A stretch of 64,000 nucleotides of DNA from Notospermus geniculatus (Eukaryota; Nemertea; Pilidiophora; Heteronemertea; Lineidae), in contig NMRB01000249.1 of assembly GCA_002633025.1 (NCBI GenBank), positions 402,501-466,500 of the forward strand, in the 5' to 3' direction. Positions 1 through 56,975 of this stretch are shown one piece after another (position 1 is the first letter of the stretch; each line of letters begins with the position of its first letter). Both the position numbers and the translations under genes were made by a program. The notes beneath the pieces were generated by a model that saw only the letters and a program-made list of their open reading frames with translations, was not told the origin of the DNA and ran no database searches.

Positions 1-1599
1 ATTTCACAATGGGCAGACAATCCCGAAATCATCGACCCGTTGGTTTCACCTTGGACATGTTGGGTCTTCTTCTGTGCGCATTCCGACTCATTTTGTTGTG
101 CCAGGTCACATATAGATACCTCATCTGTACAGATGTTTGTCAACTTCAAGAAACAACAAGTTGCAATTTAAGGAGTAATCACACACAAAGGCTGCACCTT
201 AATACGATGAAATAAGAAACTGAGACATACCCAAGAAAACGTCCAAACTAGATGACTGTATCAACGTGCGTGTAGCCCTGCATGTCCATCTCTCCCTGCC
301 ACGACGTTTTGTGACTAGAGGTGAACTGTCAGACCAAGGAAAGGTATCTGTTCTATGGTCCCGGTCTATGGTACTCCCAGCAAACACCCTAACTAATGGT
401 TGTTACTATTTCCTTAGCCTACCTTCCCTTACTATGAAATCAAGTTTAGCAGGTTGACGTTTCCCATGACCAAAGAACAAAAGTTTAGTAGAGTTTTTAA
501 TGATGATTACATGTATATACATGTAGACAGAATCTGAAATAAAACAGCCAACACTATTCTAATACACCAAGTTATGAGAAGCCCAGGATTGCCCAGAACT
601 GGCAGTTAGTACATTAACTTGCCCTGTGAATATGGAAGGAACTGTACATGTAGGTAGTTAGTCAATTTTAATTTTAAAGTTAATAATCGATCGCTAATGC
701 TACATGTACATGTATTAGAACCTAATTTTGTTAGACTACTTGGCACTTCTTGCATGTAAAGTTGAAGTTTATTACTTGTTCTACACAAGAAATTGCAAAG
801 CATTCAGTTTCCCTTATGGGGTGTGGTTTTCCTGCACCTAAGTTTGTCTTCAACTGGAGCTAACAATAGAAATGTGGCGAAGTAAAGCATTTTTATAATG
901 GCATCCAAAAAGAAAGGGAAGCACGACTTTAAACAACGTCAAACACCTGTATCTAATACTTGTTTCACATGAAATGCACACCATTCAAGATCTTTAAAAC
1001 GAGCATGAAATTGACATAAACACCCTTCCAACTGGTGAAAATAATGCAAACGAAATAAACCCCAACTTTACTGAAATCCATTTTGCCCAAGAAAAGCCGT
1101 CAAATTTAATCAAAATTCTGTCTTATTTCCAAGAGCAAGAAGGATTTCATGCAAGAACATAACCATTATCACTCAAATCAACAAGATTAGAGCTATAATG
1201 TACTACTACCAGTACCTGCATGCCCGGACTTTTTTTGAGAGACCTTATTCTCATGAACTAATCTAAAGGCGGGCGCAACAGTTGCTAGGGAAGAAAAGTT
1301 CTTGTTTCTATAGGGCATATGGGGGAAATATTCCGTCTGGCATGATGCATCGACCATAACTGGTTTGGGTTTGTCATTCCTCTGATTCCTGTTGAAGAAA
1401 TAAGGTGAGAGGGCTGATAAGTAACCTGAACATTTTCCCCTGTGCACTCTTCCTTTAAAGACAAGTTTCTTGTTTTAATTACAATGTACTTTACGTTCCT
1501 GCCTACAGTGAGCTGCCAGTCCTATTCTGTACAACTAGTGCCACAGTATTCAGAATTCCCTTTCTTGCTTACAATGTGCAAAGTATTCCATAGAATATT

Positions 1600-1890
1600 T
1601 AGTTCTGTATTCTTAGTTTACTTCCTTGCTTAGAGTGAGCCACCTAGTTCTAATCCATAGTTGCTTCTGTATTCTGAGTTTACTTTCTTGCTTACAGTGA
1701 GTCACCTACAATAGTCCTATTCCATAGTTGCTTCTGTGTATTCTTAGTTTACTTCCTTGCTTACAGTGAGCCACCTAGTTCTAATCCATAGTTGCTTCTG
1801 TATTCTAAGTTTACTTTCTTGCTTAGAGTGAGCCACCTAGTGCTAATCCATAGTTGCATCTGTATTCTAAGTTTACTTTCTTGCTTACAG
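1600..1890. repeat. Tandem repeat, unit about 60 bp
   Basis: About five units sharing TTTACTTCCTTGCTTACAGT, GAGCCACCTAGTTCTAATCC and ATAGTTGCTTCTGTATTCT. Confidence 0.85.
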
Positions 1891-2342
1891 TGTTCTACTT
1901 GGTTCTACTTTTTTGTGAGTCACGCCTCTGTACTCAGAGTTGATTTTAGCATACCGCCTAGTCTAACTAAAACAAGGCCAAATTGTTACAAGTTTCTTAT
2001 TTTCATTAAACAATATCAGAGATATAGAGTTGATCCATCTATCATACACATTGGACAGTTGAAGAAAAGCCCCCCTATGAATTTAAAAAAAAACTGAACG
2101 AGAAAATATTTATAGGAATCACTCAGAGCATTTCACATTTAATCTGACTCATCCATGCCAATCATGCAATTGCCATTCACATCAGATGCAGCATACACTC
2201 ATTCACAGCTTTCATCATTATTTTGGGGTCTATCACGCTCCAAACTACAAGGGAATTAGAAACGTTAGGATCAAAATAAGATCTGGAATCTAGGATGAGC
2301 AACACAACTGGTTTCCCCTATCTTTGGTGAGATAAATCTTAC

Positions 2343-2864
2343 TTAAAGATAATGTATCACGGATATTTTCGTGGGTCATGAATTAAAATTATTGTTTATT
2401 TACATTTTGTGTGTTTGTGTCCAGTCCTTCTTTGTCTTTTGAGTGACTTGTTGGTGGCATGCCCCTCTAGAAATTCTTTTGATACCAAAAGTATTCATTT
2501 TGGTGGTTTGGCATGTCCAAAAGTCCAATATAACGTAATGTTAACATCCATATTTACAAACATTGAATGTACATGTAAACAATAAAGTCATGATACATTA
2601 TCTTTAAGACGTTAAAGATAATGTATCACGGGTATTTTTGCGGGCCACGAAATTCATTGTTTATTTACATTTTGTTTGTTTATGTCCAGGCTTTCTTTGT
2701 CTTATGAATAGTTTGTTGGTGGCATACCCCTCTAGAAATACTGTTGATTCCAAAAGTATTCGTTTTGTTGGCTTGGCATGCCCCAAATGTCCAAAATAAC
2801 ATAATGTAAATATCCATGTTTACAAACATTGAATGTAAACAATGAAGTGATACGTTATCTTTAA
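2343..2864. mobile_element. Two tandem copies of a TTAAAGATAATGTATCA MITE
   Basis: Units at 2343-2606 and 2612-2864 each have inverted ends TTAAAGATAATGTATCA and TGATACATTATCTTTAA-type partners and share an interior with CTAGAAAT and GGCATGYCC words. Confidence 0.85.
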
Positions 2865-3654
2865 GTCGGCAAAATCAAAATCAAAATCATTTACAGGAGT
2901 ATAGACACACTGCATCAAATGGTGAAGAAGTGAGGTTAACTTGGCATGGTTATAGCTATATAGGCATCGAAGGGATTGGCATGGTAAGCACTACGTTAAC
3001 CTCTAGATGGTTTGTAATCAAGCAGGCTTATACATTGTATAAATGACAAGTCAATCACCTCAGGAATTTTGGCTGCAATGGAAACTGATATAGCGCTCTA
3101 ATGGGCTACATGTAGATGACAGATTATGTATATTGCTAATACATCTAGTTGAAATGCACTGGGCGATATCACAGATAGAGGATGATAGATGCGAAATTGG
3201 TAAACTTCAAGACAGGTACATGTAGTCCAGCTGATCAATTAAGATGCTGGCAATAGAAATCCTTAACAACAACAAAGTCTTACTCAGAATATGAAAATTC
3301 AGATGAGAGTAACAGGAAGTAATGTCCTTTAGACCTGAAGTGATGAAAGATTAGTATGGTTAAACATAACAGACTGGAGATACAGATGAACAACAACGGA
3401 GGGTAACTGATGGACAACAACGACAGACATGAACAACAACACAATATGGGCTGCAACTACTTTTCTATGGCAAAAGAACCTATACAGCCTGCGGTTGAGG
3501 CGAGGCAATGCCTCTTGCTTCTTTCCTAAGTCAGTAGCTAAATTATCCTTTGTACCATAATGGAATTATCTTCCCAATTCCGCCTTTCATGCTAATATTT
3601 TGTGACACTTCGTAGGGCACCGAACTGACCTGCAGCAGCTTGTTACAATGTGTC

Positions 3655-3752
3655 TAATAAAGACTAGCAAATGCTTTACTTCAGATTTGTACAGCATTGC
3701 CTAGTGCATTTGTATTGCAAAATTCAAGTAAAAGCATTTACTAGTCTTTATT
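3655..3752. repeat. Palindromic element
   Basis: TAATAAAGACTAGCAAATGC pairs with GCATTTACTAGTCTTTATT. A related sequence occurs near 46877-46950. Confidence 0.75.
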
Positions 3753-3799
3753 CATATGACCCAATGTGATGCCTGCATCAAACTTTTATCTGTCTTGTT

Positions 3800-4150
3800 C
3801 CTTCAGTCCATTGCCTACATATTGTATTAATACTTTAATCGTCCCTTCTGATTGTTGCCTACACATTCTACTATATTTTCTTGCCTTCAGAGGTTCATGG
3901 ATTGCCTATGCATTCTGTTATAATTTCTCGTTTTCCAGTTCGTTGCTTACACATTCTGTTATAATTTTTTGTTTTCCAGTTCATTGCCTACTCATTCTGT
4001 ATAATTTCTTTGTTTTCCTGTTCTTTGCCTACGTATCCTGTTAATACTTTTTTTCCCAGTTCGTTGCTTACACATTCCGTTATAGTTTCTTGTTTTCCAG
4101 TTCATTGTCTACACATTATGTACATGTATTAATTTCTCATTTTCAAGTTC
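3800..4150. repeat. Tandem repeat, unit about 40 bp
   Basis: Diverged units share TTCCAGTTCATTGCCTACAC and ATTCTGTTATAATTTCTTGT; eight or so copies. Confidence 0.8.
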
Positions 4151-5124
4151 GTCAAATAATCATGTACGGCTTCTAACTTGCAACAACAAGCCTTTGCTGA
4201 CAACCTTAACTGATTTGCAGCTATCATTTTACAAATGGTCGTCTAAGAAACATGCCAAAATATTCGGCAATAGATCAATTTACAACAATTCTCCACCCAT
4301 GCAAATACGACACCACAATGCGACAACAGAATTTTGAATTTTGATGTAAAACAAACTGATCTTGCCTAATTTAGAATGTGAAGATAATATCAACTGGAAC
4401 TGGCCCCAGGGTGGCGTAGCCTGTTGGCCTACGAAAGAAAAAACACAGTGCAAGACATTCAATAGTTTAAAGTGGTAAAATATTTTCAAGGGTTTCCATG
4501 TTCGACTGATGAACACTTGAATCCCTTGTGTTTGGATTTCAAGCCATTCATCCACAAAAAGTGGCTTGACCAATAAATTTTTCCAGTAAAATAAAAGTAG
4601 CTTCAAATTTGATCCAGCATTGATCAAACCTGGACAAAGTTAGAATTTCTCTGATCACGATACAACAGAGAAAGGCAAAGCTGACTTTTCCAAACAGTTT
4701 GCAGTAAAGTAATTACAAGTGCAGTCGGTATATACATGTATAAGCTTGGATATTAAAATCTTTTAAGAAATTTAGTAACAAATGTTACTTTTTTTCAAAG
4801 TGAAATCTAGTCAAGGTACATGTAGTTTAGGATTTGTAAACTTCAAATAGCTGATTGCATTGGATATTATTACCTGACAGAAAAAAGCACACAGAACATT
4901 GAGATAATTGACAACAATCAAAATCTATACGATTCCATTTTTTTATTTCTAATTTTCATGGGGAATTACTATCCCATAAAGAACCTTATTCCAAAAGAAC
5001 TTCAAGTGTAAAATTCAGCAAAAGGTTCTGATGTTGACTATGAAGAACTAGCAAAACAGTAACAAGGATTTAGGAGTCGAAGTCACAAGAAAATGAAACT
5101 TGGAATGATAAGAAGGGAGAAATC

Positions 5125-5229
5125 AGCGCTATCTTGGTGTTAGCGCTATCTTGATGTTAAATGACGTAAAAGAACAATGGATTTTTACGTCATCTAACAT
5201 GAAGATAGTGCTAACACCAAGATAGCGCT
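5125..5229. repeat. Inverted repeat with AGCGCTATCTTGGTG arms
   Basis: Arms of about 47 bp from AGCGCTATCTTGGTGTTAGC to TTTTACGTCATCTAACATGA. The AGCGCTATCTTG word is itself duplicated on the left arm. Confidence 0.8.
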
Positions 5230-6040
5230 GTCGTGAGTTTCGTGCAACCGGGCCCTAGTTTACTGTGTGATTTCACTTCATTTTCATTCAGTTGAAATTT
5301 TACAACCACACAGGCCCATAGTATACATTTTTAGCAAGATTCCAGCTTTTAACATTTTGCGACCAACGTACATTCTTTCAAACTTCTGAAATGTACTTTT
5401 ACAGCATCGAAAGTGTATTTATTGTAAAAAGCTCTCACAGGGTGCTCTCCAGTGAATACCTCGGTAACTCTGTTTATTTTTTGGTAAATTTTGAAATTTG
5501 TAGTGAAAGGGCTAACTCGCCATCACTACTTTTTGCTTTTTTCTGCAACACTAGAATATCTCGACTGCTGTCATAAATTTGTGACCCCCTCCATCCCCAC
5601 CCCTCCCTACTAAATACCCTCCTTAAAAATTTTCTATGACAACAGAGAAACAACAACTGAGAATAAGGCTAAACTTTTTCAGCATAATGGAACTTGTAAA
5701 GGCAATCAGACCTTATTTCCTTCGAACGCAAAGATCACAAACTCCTAATCTAACAGAAAACCTATACTAACAGAAATACCCAGTTATATGGTAAATGTTT
5801 ACTGCATTGTGTGAAAGTTTAAAAAATACATCATAAAGGAGCTGTCCAAAAAAAGACTTTTAATCGTACATGTACTATATGGTAGTGGTAAAACACAAGG
5901 CAATAGAAGAAGATGATAAGAAATGTGATTGGATGGAGTGCCTCCTAAAAATACAGGGATACAATACACTAAAGCTAAAAATCTCTGCTTCTTTATACTA
6001 AGTTATATGTACATGTATGGAGAATTAGACCTAGAAACAT

Positions 6041-6122
6041 CGGATTGTTCCACCAATACCGCTCAGAGTGACAAAGTTGACCACTACACATTGTACACTG
6101 AGCGGTATTGGGGGAACAATCC
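6041..6122. repeat. Inverted repeat, CGGATTGTTC arms
   Basis: CGGATTGTTCCACCAATACC pairs with GGTATTGGGGGAACAATCCG around a 40-bp centre. Confidence 0.8.
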
Positions 6123-6628
6123 GGTATATTGTCATACATACATGTATTAATTCTTTCATACTCAGAGAAAGCACTGAAAATATCGAAAATTCAAAAGTGG
6201 TTTGCCTTCTTTTTGTCCTGTAAAGTCTATAACACAAAGTCAGGTAGCCTCGAACCAGTTATTAACATTATGCCACATTATTTAGTGCGTAGTTAGTTTA
6301 AAGTCGAAGTGACTTAGCCTTAATCAGCTATTTTAACTATGCTCTGCCTCCTAAAACAATTTTTTAACATATACATGTAATTGATTACAGTGTACGGCCT
6401 CAAGCTAGTTTTAACTTTGCTCGAGTTTTTTTGCCTCGTGGTGGGGGTTAATTTGCACCGACTCTCTAGGCTAACTTCTACTCAATAAAGAATGATTAAA
6501 TTAGATACCGGTAAGTTTTGATTCAAACATTTTGACCTTTAGTGAATGAGACTCTTCACACAATGCAGAAAAACATCAATAAAACCAAAAATATAATATA
6601 ACTAATAACTAAAGATATCAAACAAAGA

Positions 6629-6907
6629 TCAAACAGCAGATGATCGGCGCCGTGTTTCTTGGCGTTCGAATACTAACTGTTCTTCCTGGCGCAGAACTTG
6701 TTTTTGTGCATCCAACAGTGGCGCGTCCCACTGCAATGAGGCGTCGCTCCCGCTCTTACGCATAAACGGATCGCTCGAAGGTTTGCTAAAATTGGAGTCA
6801 GAGAGTCTCTGATTACGGATGTGATTATTTTTGTAGAATGGTGACGGTTTGTGCAGCGTAGATTCGGTGATGTGCCTTTTGTGCATTGGTAAGGTAGTAG
6901 AACCGAA
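6629..6907 (-). CDS. Candidate alternative last exon of the myosin III tail
   Basis: An open frame of 92 codons plus TGA follows the acceptor-like CCCTGCTGACTAG. It encodes HITESTLHKPSPFYK, LSDSNFSKPSSDPFMRKSGS, then a helical charged end EEQLVFERQETRRRSSAV. The composition (Ser/Lys/Arg with a charged helix) looks like genuine protein rather than random translation. The phase does not match the obvious donor of the preceding exon, so an intermediate exon or another acceptor would be needed. Confidence 0.5.
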   Translation of the reverse strand, partial: FGSTTLPMHKRHITESTLHKPSPFYKNNHIRNQRLSDSNFSKPSSDPFMRKSGSDASLQWDAPLLDAQKQVLRQEEQLVFERQETRRRSSAV

Positions 6908-7121
6908 CTAGTCAGCAGGGGTAGCCTTGTATGGTGGTAGGATGCCCGGGGTAGGATGGAGTGAATGACATATTTGTATTGAAACTGATAGGTAGCCATT
7001 TTGTACAAATTACATACTGTACACTAGCTCCCATTTCCAATCTTTAATTTGCCTTGATTTAACCCTATCACTGCCACGGCCGTTTGTGGACAATGGAAAT
7101 ATGTCAAAAAGTTACAAATCT

Positions 7122-7411
7122 GGGACCTTATTCACGAAACATACTTAAAGAGTTGTGCATTCGTAGCGTCCTCTTAAAGCGATGTGTCAGCCAAAAAATT
7201 TGAATGCAAAAGGGGACGAATCTTTGTTTACAAACACTCATTTCCTGCATTCTGATTGGCTGTGAGGGCAATGTTTACAAACATCATCCTTCTGTTTACA
7301 AAACGACTGTCGATTCGCTTTAAACCTTTGTTCAATTGTTGACGCACAAAAAGCTCCCAGAATGTTACGAACTCATATGACTGCTAAGAGGGCTTTGTGA
7401 ATAAGGCCCCT
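7122..7411. mobile_element. MITE with GGGACCTTATTCACGAA ends
   Basis: The inverted ends GGGACCTTATTCACGAA and TTTGTGAATAAGGCCCC enclose 290 bp with TTGTTTACAAA-like internal repeats. Confidence 0.75.
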
Positions 7412-7867
7412 GATACTTATATAACAGGGTGTTTGTAGGATTTATACCGATGTTTTAGGTTTATTAGTTCTGATGAAATTACACTGGAGTAATAGAGTTA
7501 AACCTGCTATGGCTGATGAATGGCTGCTTATCGAGTGCAAAACATGAGATTAAAGTGGGTTTTTACCCACCATCACCAATAACACCAGCACTCAAACATT
7601 TCTTTGAAGGGCACTTAAACTGACCCTGCTTCTGACTCCAAAGTTCCATCAGTGGAGAATTGTGAACGACGTGTGCAGGTTCGGTGGAAAAGCAGCAGAA
7701 GAGAATGAGTGGAGGTGAAAAAGTGGTTCCAAATCCACAACAAGAAACCCAAGACAGGGATTTTTCAAAACACACATTTTTTAATGGACATCAGTCAGGT
7801 TAGTGAAACTGTCATAGAGAAATAACACCTAGAAAATCCATTCAAAGAGTAAGTGCACCCATAACAT

Positions 7868-7989
7868 TAGCGAGGTTTCGCAAGCGCCCGGTTAGGCCAT
7901 ACGACGACGTCTATCTATTGTGTGGGAATACCCAAACAATAGATAAACGTTGTCGTATGGCCTAACCGGCCGCTTGCGAAACCTCACTA
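7868..7989. mobile_element. Palindromic MITE, TAGCGAGGTTTCGCAAGC family, copy 1
   Basis: Almost the whole 122 bp is one inverted repeat: GCGAGGTTTCGCAAGCGCCC against its partner GCTTGCGAAACCTCACTA, with an ATAGAT-rich centre. TA borders. Confidence 0.88.
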
Positions 7990-8366
7990 TTGTTGGTCTC
8001 TACTACAACAACTACTGGACCACTTTTTGATTTTTTTGTTTGGACTTCTATTCTGGACCTCTCTAAAGAAGCTTCTCATCATGGAAAAACTCCAGATATA
8101 ATGTGTGGCTGTTCTCTCTCAGGAGAACTGAAGACTGATTCCACCTGAAAGTCCACTCTCTACAGCAATCTTGGGCAAGAAACCACGTGCGGAGAAGCAC
8201 CTTTAGGTACATAAACTGGGTCAGGGATCACTTCTTGAACTGCTGCCACAAATAAAATCAACTCGCTGACTTCGAGAAGAATGAATGAGGGATACAAAAA
8301 AATTCTAACAAGTAGCAAACCAGACATCAAAAGCCGAAGTGCTCAACCAAAATGCCCCAAATGCTC

Positions 8367-52487
<44,121 letters not shown>

Positions 52488-52753
52488 CTTTAAACCTTAC
52501 GGATGGAGTGTGTCCATGATGGAATGTTATGAAGTTCACAAGAATACTGACGATTGGTTACATTTACATTTTTTTAATTCTCAATCTCGTTGCTCTGGAA
52601 AGAGAAAGATTGTGACAGACGTAAATACCGGACCAGTTCAGGGTCCCAGGCTGGCAGACAGAGTAGAACAGATTGGTACGATGGACATCAGTGAACTGCA
52701 CGAAGAGGACTAGAGTGCAAGAATGTGCATCTACCTAAAAATGGAGACACTAA

Positions 52754-52876
52754 GGCACATATTTTCAAAGCCTTTTTAACGCTAAAATGCATTTTAGTCC
52801 AGCACTTGCATGCATAAGCATGCAAGTGCTGGACTAAAATGCATTTTAGCGTTAAAACAGCTTTGAAAATATGGGC
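52754..52876. repeat. Palindrome just upstream of the myosin start
   Basis: The central arms TAACGCTAAAATGCATTTTA through GCACTTGCATGC are exact complements around ATAA, with weaker outer pairing of GCACATATTTTCAAAG. It lies about 270 bp 5' of the start codon. Confidence 0.85.
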
Positions 52877-53921
52877 CTAAGAATTTTTCCCATCAAGCTC
52901 AGGAAAACCAGGGAAGAGATTTCAAGAATGTTCAGTGTGAACTTCAGAGAGAACAGGCCAAGAACTTTTTTGAAAGAGGTGCATCACCCTACCGAAACTA
53001 TGTCACAGTGGATTCCCTGAACAGCACTGGAAAGTAAGACATGTACATGTAAGATCGTGGGTGTACAACTGCTGGATTGTGACCATATACTCACACACTC
53101 TCCAAGATTTAGGGGTCAAAATGTCATAACTCCGATACTCCAGAATATGATGTGTTTTCTTGAACACGCTTCAACGATAGTATCAACTTCCTAATTTCCG
53201 GAAATATACACTTACTACATGTAAATGTCAAGAACAGAAGCTCTGAACGAACTTCAAACCATTGTAAAATTCCATGAATTCCGTTATTTCCCAGAATCCT
53301 TTTCAACAGGAGAAGCAACAACAGAAAATGCCAAAAAAACTATCAGGAACTATCCTACACTACCGGAACGTCCAAGAGGTTCTTGAAGCAGCGGTTCCTT
53401 GACAGTGATCTAGACTCCTTGACTTTAATCTAGATTCCTCAAGAGAGAGAAACAATGTGTTATGCAGGATAGAACAACACTCGATGCGGAAACTGGGTGG
53501 AGCAGTAATCCAACATGACGAACCGTGCTCAATCGCCTCATTCTGCATATTAGCCACGGCTAATGAAATCAATATTGGAAAGAAACGGAACACGGTACGT
53601 AGCGCTCACTTGCCATCAAATGAGTGGTGGTATGAATGATGTTATGAAACGTGGAAAAGTCCGAGCGATTTCTGTTGAATGCGTAGGCATGGAAGTGGTA
53701 AATCAGATTCTTGTTGCCATGCGGACCTAAAGTTATTCATACCGGGCATGCCAGGTAGTACTGTCAGATAAATCTAAGTGAAGTGTGGCAATGCAAATAT
53801 TTCAAAAGAAATGCACAAAGCTGAAGGGGTTCTACTGTGGTTTACCAATTTGATAGCAGTCATAAACCAAATTCAGTGGAACCTCCCAAATACAGACATT
53901 TACGTAATTGACAAGATGTCC

Positions 53922-53995
53922 CTTACAAAAATGTACCACGTGTAAATGACATTACCACGTGGTAATGTCAGTTACACGTGGTACATTTTTGTAAG
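53922..53995. repeat. Palindrome with CCACGTG words
   Basis: CTTACAAAAATGTACCACGT pairs with ACGTGGTACATTTTTGTAAG; the centre ATTACCACGTGGTAAT is itself a perfect palindrome containing an E-box-type CACGTG. Confidence 0.85.
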
Positions 53996-55101
53996 TGGTG
54001 CTTCTTATCAAAAGCGGTTCAGAGGGTCACATCAATCAACAGGAATGATCAACTTGGGACTTACTTATCTTTGGTGTAAGAAAAACAGAATGTGTCCTCC
54101 CGGCAGAGGTGTCCGCAAAGGAAGAACAGCCGACAATAATTATCAATGAGCCAGTTGCTGATGGGCCAATTGCGGAAAATAAAATCCTTGGTTCGGACAC
54201 CAGGAAATATCCAAGTTCGCATGCCAAGTTCAGGAGCACATTCTCGTGATATTGAGGTACGACGGGAGTGCTTATAAAGCTGAGTTATTGTATTTCTGGC
54301 CAACCTGAAGTCCGTCAATGAAAAGCTAAAATCTCGACTAATGCAATAATGGTATAAAATGCACTGAAATTACTCGCACAACCACTTTCCCACACCAACT
54401 GTACGTCTTACCCATTCTACATGTAGTTTGAATCCTAATCATTTCGTATAAAATGTTTGCCAAGAAATTAGGCCTGTAAGTGTAATGATTGTATTGACTC
54501 AAACTGGCCAACAATAGGCCCAGAGAACCGTAACACAGGCCTGCGGGCAATGTGGCACTGCAAGCCAAAACTATTAATTCCACCTGACTATTGATAATTT
54601 CATTTTATGTACCGCAGTGCAATGGTAAAAGAATTGATATGGTGTATGCCTGAAGAGCAGGGTTTGATGTGAAACTTGGGCAAACGAGAATTCCTTTCAA
54701 ACCATAGTAAAGGCCGCCCTACAAATGCCCTACATGATATATATTTTTTCCCTACGAAATATTTTGTAGTAATTTATTTTACCGTGTTTGACGGGAAACA
54801 CCGTCCCATTTTTGTCGTTTTTTCTCAACAGCAGAACAATGACCTTGAGGAACTCCTTTATGTTGAGGAGCGTTATACATGTACGTTGTGCTTTTGCTGG
54901 AATCCGTACAATGGACGCATCAGAAAAGCGCAACTGGACAAGACCGGTTTTCACTGATTCATGTCATCATACAAAATGCAAAATGAATGGCAGAAGAAAT
55001 CGACACACGAATTTGCCATATGCAGCAGAATCTGACGGCCAGGGTAAATCGAAACCACGTACCTTGGAGTGATTACGTCAGTGACATGGACACCTACCCT
55101 G

Positions 55102-55322
55102 CAGGGGTCTAACTTAAGGAATTTTGCATGGTAGTCCGCAGGACAACCACTCTTTCCGCCTGTGGTAGTCCTGCTACATTTTTGGTAGTCCTGCCTGTTT
55201 CAGTTTTAGTATGGACGGATTTTCATGGTAGCCCGACGGACTACCGACCTGGCGCACTTTGGTTGTCCGACGCAATTTCTGGTAGTCTCAGGCACCCGGA
55301 CTACCACTAATTTAGACCCCTG
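55102..55322. mobile_element. MITE with CAGGGGTCTAA ends and GGTAGTCC repeats
   Basis: Inverted ends CAGGGGTCTAACTTAA and AATTTAGACCCCTG enclose 221 bp with repeated GGTAGTCCTGC / GGACTACC words. Confidence 0.75.
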
Positions 55323-55414
55323 CCCTGACCGTTGCACCAACAGTGGACCATCTCTGACAACTCTGATAGTAGTCTACATGTACAACTTTCGTCTTTACTA
55401 TTTAGGCTTGTCTA

Positions 55415-55620
55415 ATGAGCCCAGTGGTCGAGTGGTCAGCGCGCTTGACTATCAAACTGTGCAATGGGTCGGCACGAGTTTGACTCCGGGTGAAGGCATA
55501 CAAAAAATCGTGAAGCAAAAATTGTGAAATATTAATTAGAAAGGGTCCGTTAGATGGGACTAAAGCCTGTGTGACTTATTTGTACCTGAGTGTCTATTCC
55601 AGGACAAATAAAAGACCCCA
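55415..55620 (+). mobile_element. tRNA-derived SINE
   Basis: A box TGGTCGAGTGG at 55425-55435 fits the RNA polymerase III consensus, and B box GAGTTTGACTCC is at 55476-55487. The head does not form a full cloverleaf, so it is not a tRNA gene. The downstream body includes GTCCGTTAGATGGGACTAAA. Confidence 0.75.
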
Positions 55621-56308
55621 CGGAGGTGGACTGTAGCCTGTCGTGGACTCCATACCTCCGGCAAAAACCCAACAGGTTACGACGCCGGTAATGATATGAT
55701 ATACATGTAACAGTGGACCAATCTCTGACAACTATAGAAACAGTCTACATGTACCATTTTACTAGATGTATGGCATCGCCCCGGCCCTCGCAACGTACAT
55801 GTACCTATTTGCAAGTGCTGTTTTATTCTGAACACGGCAGTTTTCCACCCACAAGGTCCACATATTTTTTGCACCAACATGGTTTCCATACAACCTGAAC
55901 ATAAAAATCACATTTACCGACGCATATGATAATGATCGACCGGAGTGGAATATGGCACATTAAATGCCCAGGTCAATTATCACTTAGTTTCAAACAAAAA
56001 CCTTTGCAAATACTTTCTTTTGTTCCTTATGCAAACTCAATATTTTTATGGTTATATTGTTAATTGAAAACTAGCTCAGTGTATCAAACTTGACCGAGGA
56101 TTGAACTTCGCTAGCTGACACGACAGGTATAACGTTTCCAATACACTACTCTTACATTAGCGATTTAAATTGTCACCGATCCTTGCCAGCCGCCGCAGAC
56201 TAGGCAATTCTATCGTTGCTGTGTGTGCGGAGGCATGGCCCGTCTTTCCAGAACTTGTTCCCTGGAGGCTGCCATTTTCGAACTCATGTGATTCATGCTT
56301 CCGCATTC

Positions 56309-56788
56309 ATGCTTAAAAGCATGAATGCGGATTGTTTTCATGGAAAATTATTGCTTCTCGCTATCCCCATCCACAGCACAAACGAGGTGATCGCCCAGCG
56401 ACAAGCGATTCCTCTTGCAACAAAATCAAACCAGTTTGATGCCAGGCAATTTAAATCACTGGCGAGAAGATTCCACGGATTGCTGTCCATGCAGGCGCAT
56501 CAGGTGTCAACACCAACTTTGCTCACTGGCGATTTGATCGCTTGCGATATTGCCAAGTGTGCTGCTGGCTTAGGCCTACCAAACCATGACAACTCCACCA
56601 ACTCGAGAACAACCGACACAGGGAAGCCATTCAAACACCAAGTGTGGCATTTCACGAATCTCGGCTCTCCAAACTATTTGAATAGACAAGTGGTTGTTTA
56701 TCCAACACTTCACACAGACTTGACCAACTTTCTTACACCAGATATCATGGCCAACAAGAAAATTCTAAAGTGCATATGCTACAGGTAG
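56309..56788 (+). CDS. Unassigned ORF, possible exon or TE remnant
   Basis: An ATG-started frame of 159 codons stays open through 480 bases, among the longest uninterrupted in the window, and closes at TAG. Just before the stop the sequence TACAG|GTAGGC could act as a splice donor. The translation (for example FDARQFKSLARRFHGLLSMQ and WHFTNLGSPNYLNRQ) matches no family I recognise. A short palindrome overlaps its start. It may be chance, a TE fragment or an exon of the plus-strand gene. Confidence 0.25.
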   Translation: MLKSMNADCFHGKLLLLAIPIHSTNEVIAQRQAIPLATKSNQFDARQFKSLARRFHGLLSMQAHQVSTPTLLTGDLIACDIAKCAAGLGLPNHDNSTNSRTTDTGKPFKHQVWHFTNLGSPNYLNRQVVVYPTLHTDLTNFLTPDIMANKKILKCICYR

Positions 56789-56834
56789 GCCCAAACGGAC
56801 CAAACAGAGCTTCCAAATCTGCATTATCACTAAG

Positions 56835-56975
56835 AAAATGGCGCCCGCCATGGAGGGGGACAGACCGAAATGTCACCCCGAGAAAACATTGTTGACCGAG
56901 GCCGCCGAGGTCAACAATGTTTTTTCGAGGGGTGACATTTCGGTCTGTCCTCCGACATGAAAGGGTGCCATTTTC
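56835..56975. repeat. GC-rich palindrome
   Basis: GACAGACCGAAATGTCACCC pairs with GGGTGACATTTCGGTCTGTC, and AACATTGTTGACC with GGTCAACAATGTT; outer arms AAAATGGCGCC and GGTGCCATTTT. Confidence 0.8.

Larger units (their letters stand above)
1..6628. other. Region without recognised genes, repeat-rich
   Basis: Downstream of the myosin gene on its strand. I see tandem repeats (1600-1890, 3800-4150), a paired MITE (2343-2864) and short palindromes, but no exon with convincing splice sites and codon use. Part of it could be 3' untranslated sequence of the alternative last exon. The first 100 bases share a dispersed repeat with 35041-35140. Confidence 0.7.

Noticed and set aside
7563-7775. Minus-strand 70-codon Cys/Ser-rich frame between the tail exons
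   Set aside because: No acceptor/donor pair of matching phase and no resemblance to class III tails; most likely chance.
55415-55500. Possible tRNA gene
   Set aside because: A and B boxes fit, but the acceptor and anticodon stems do not pair; the sequence is the head of a SINE.
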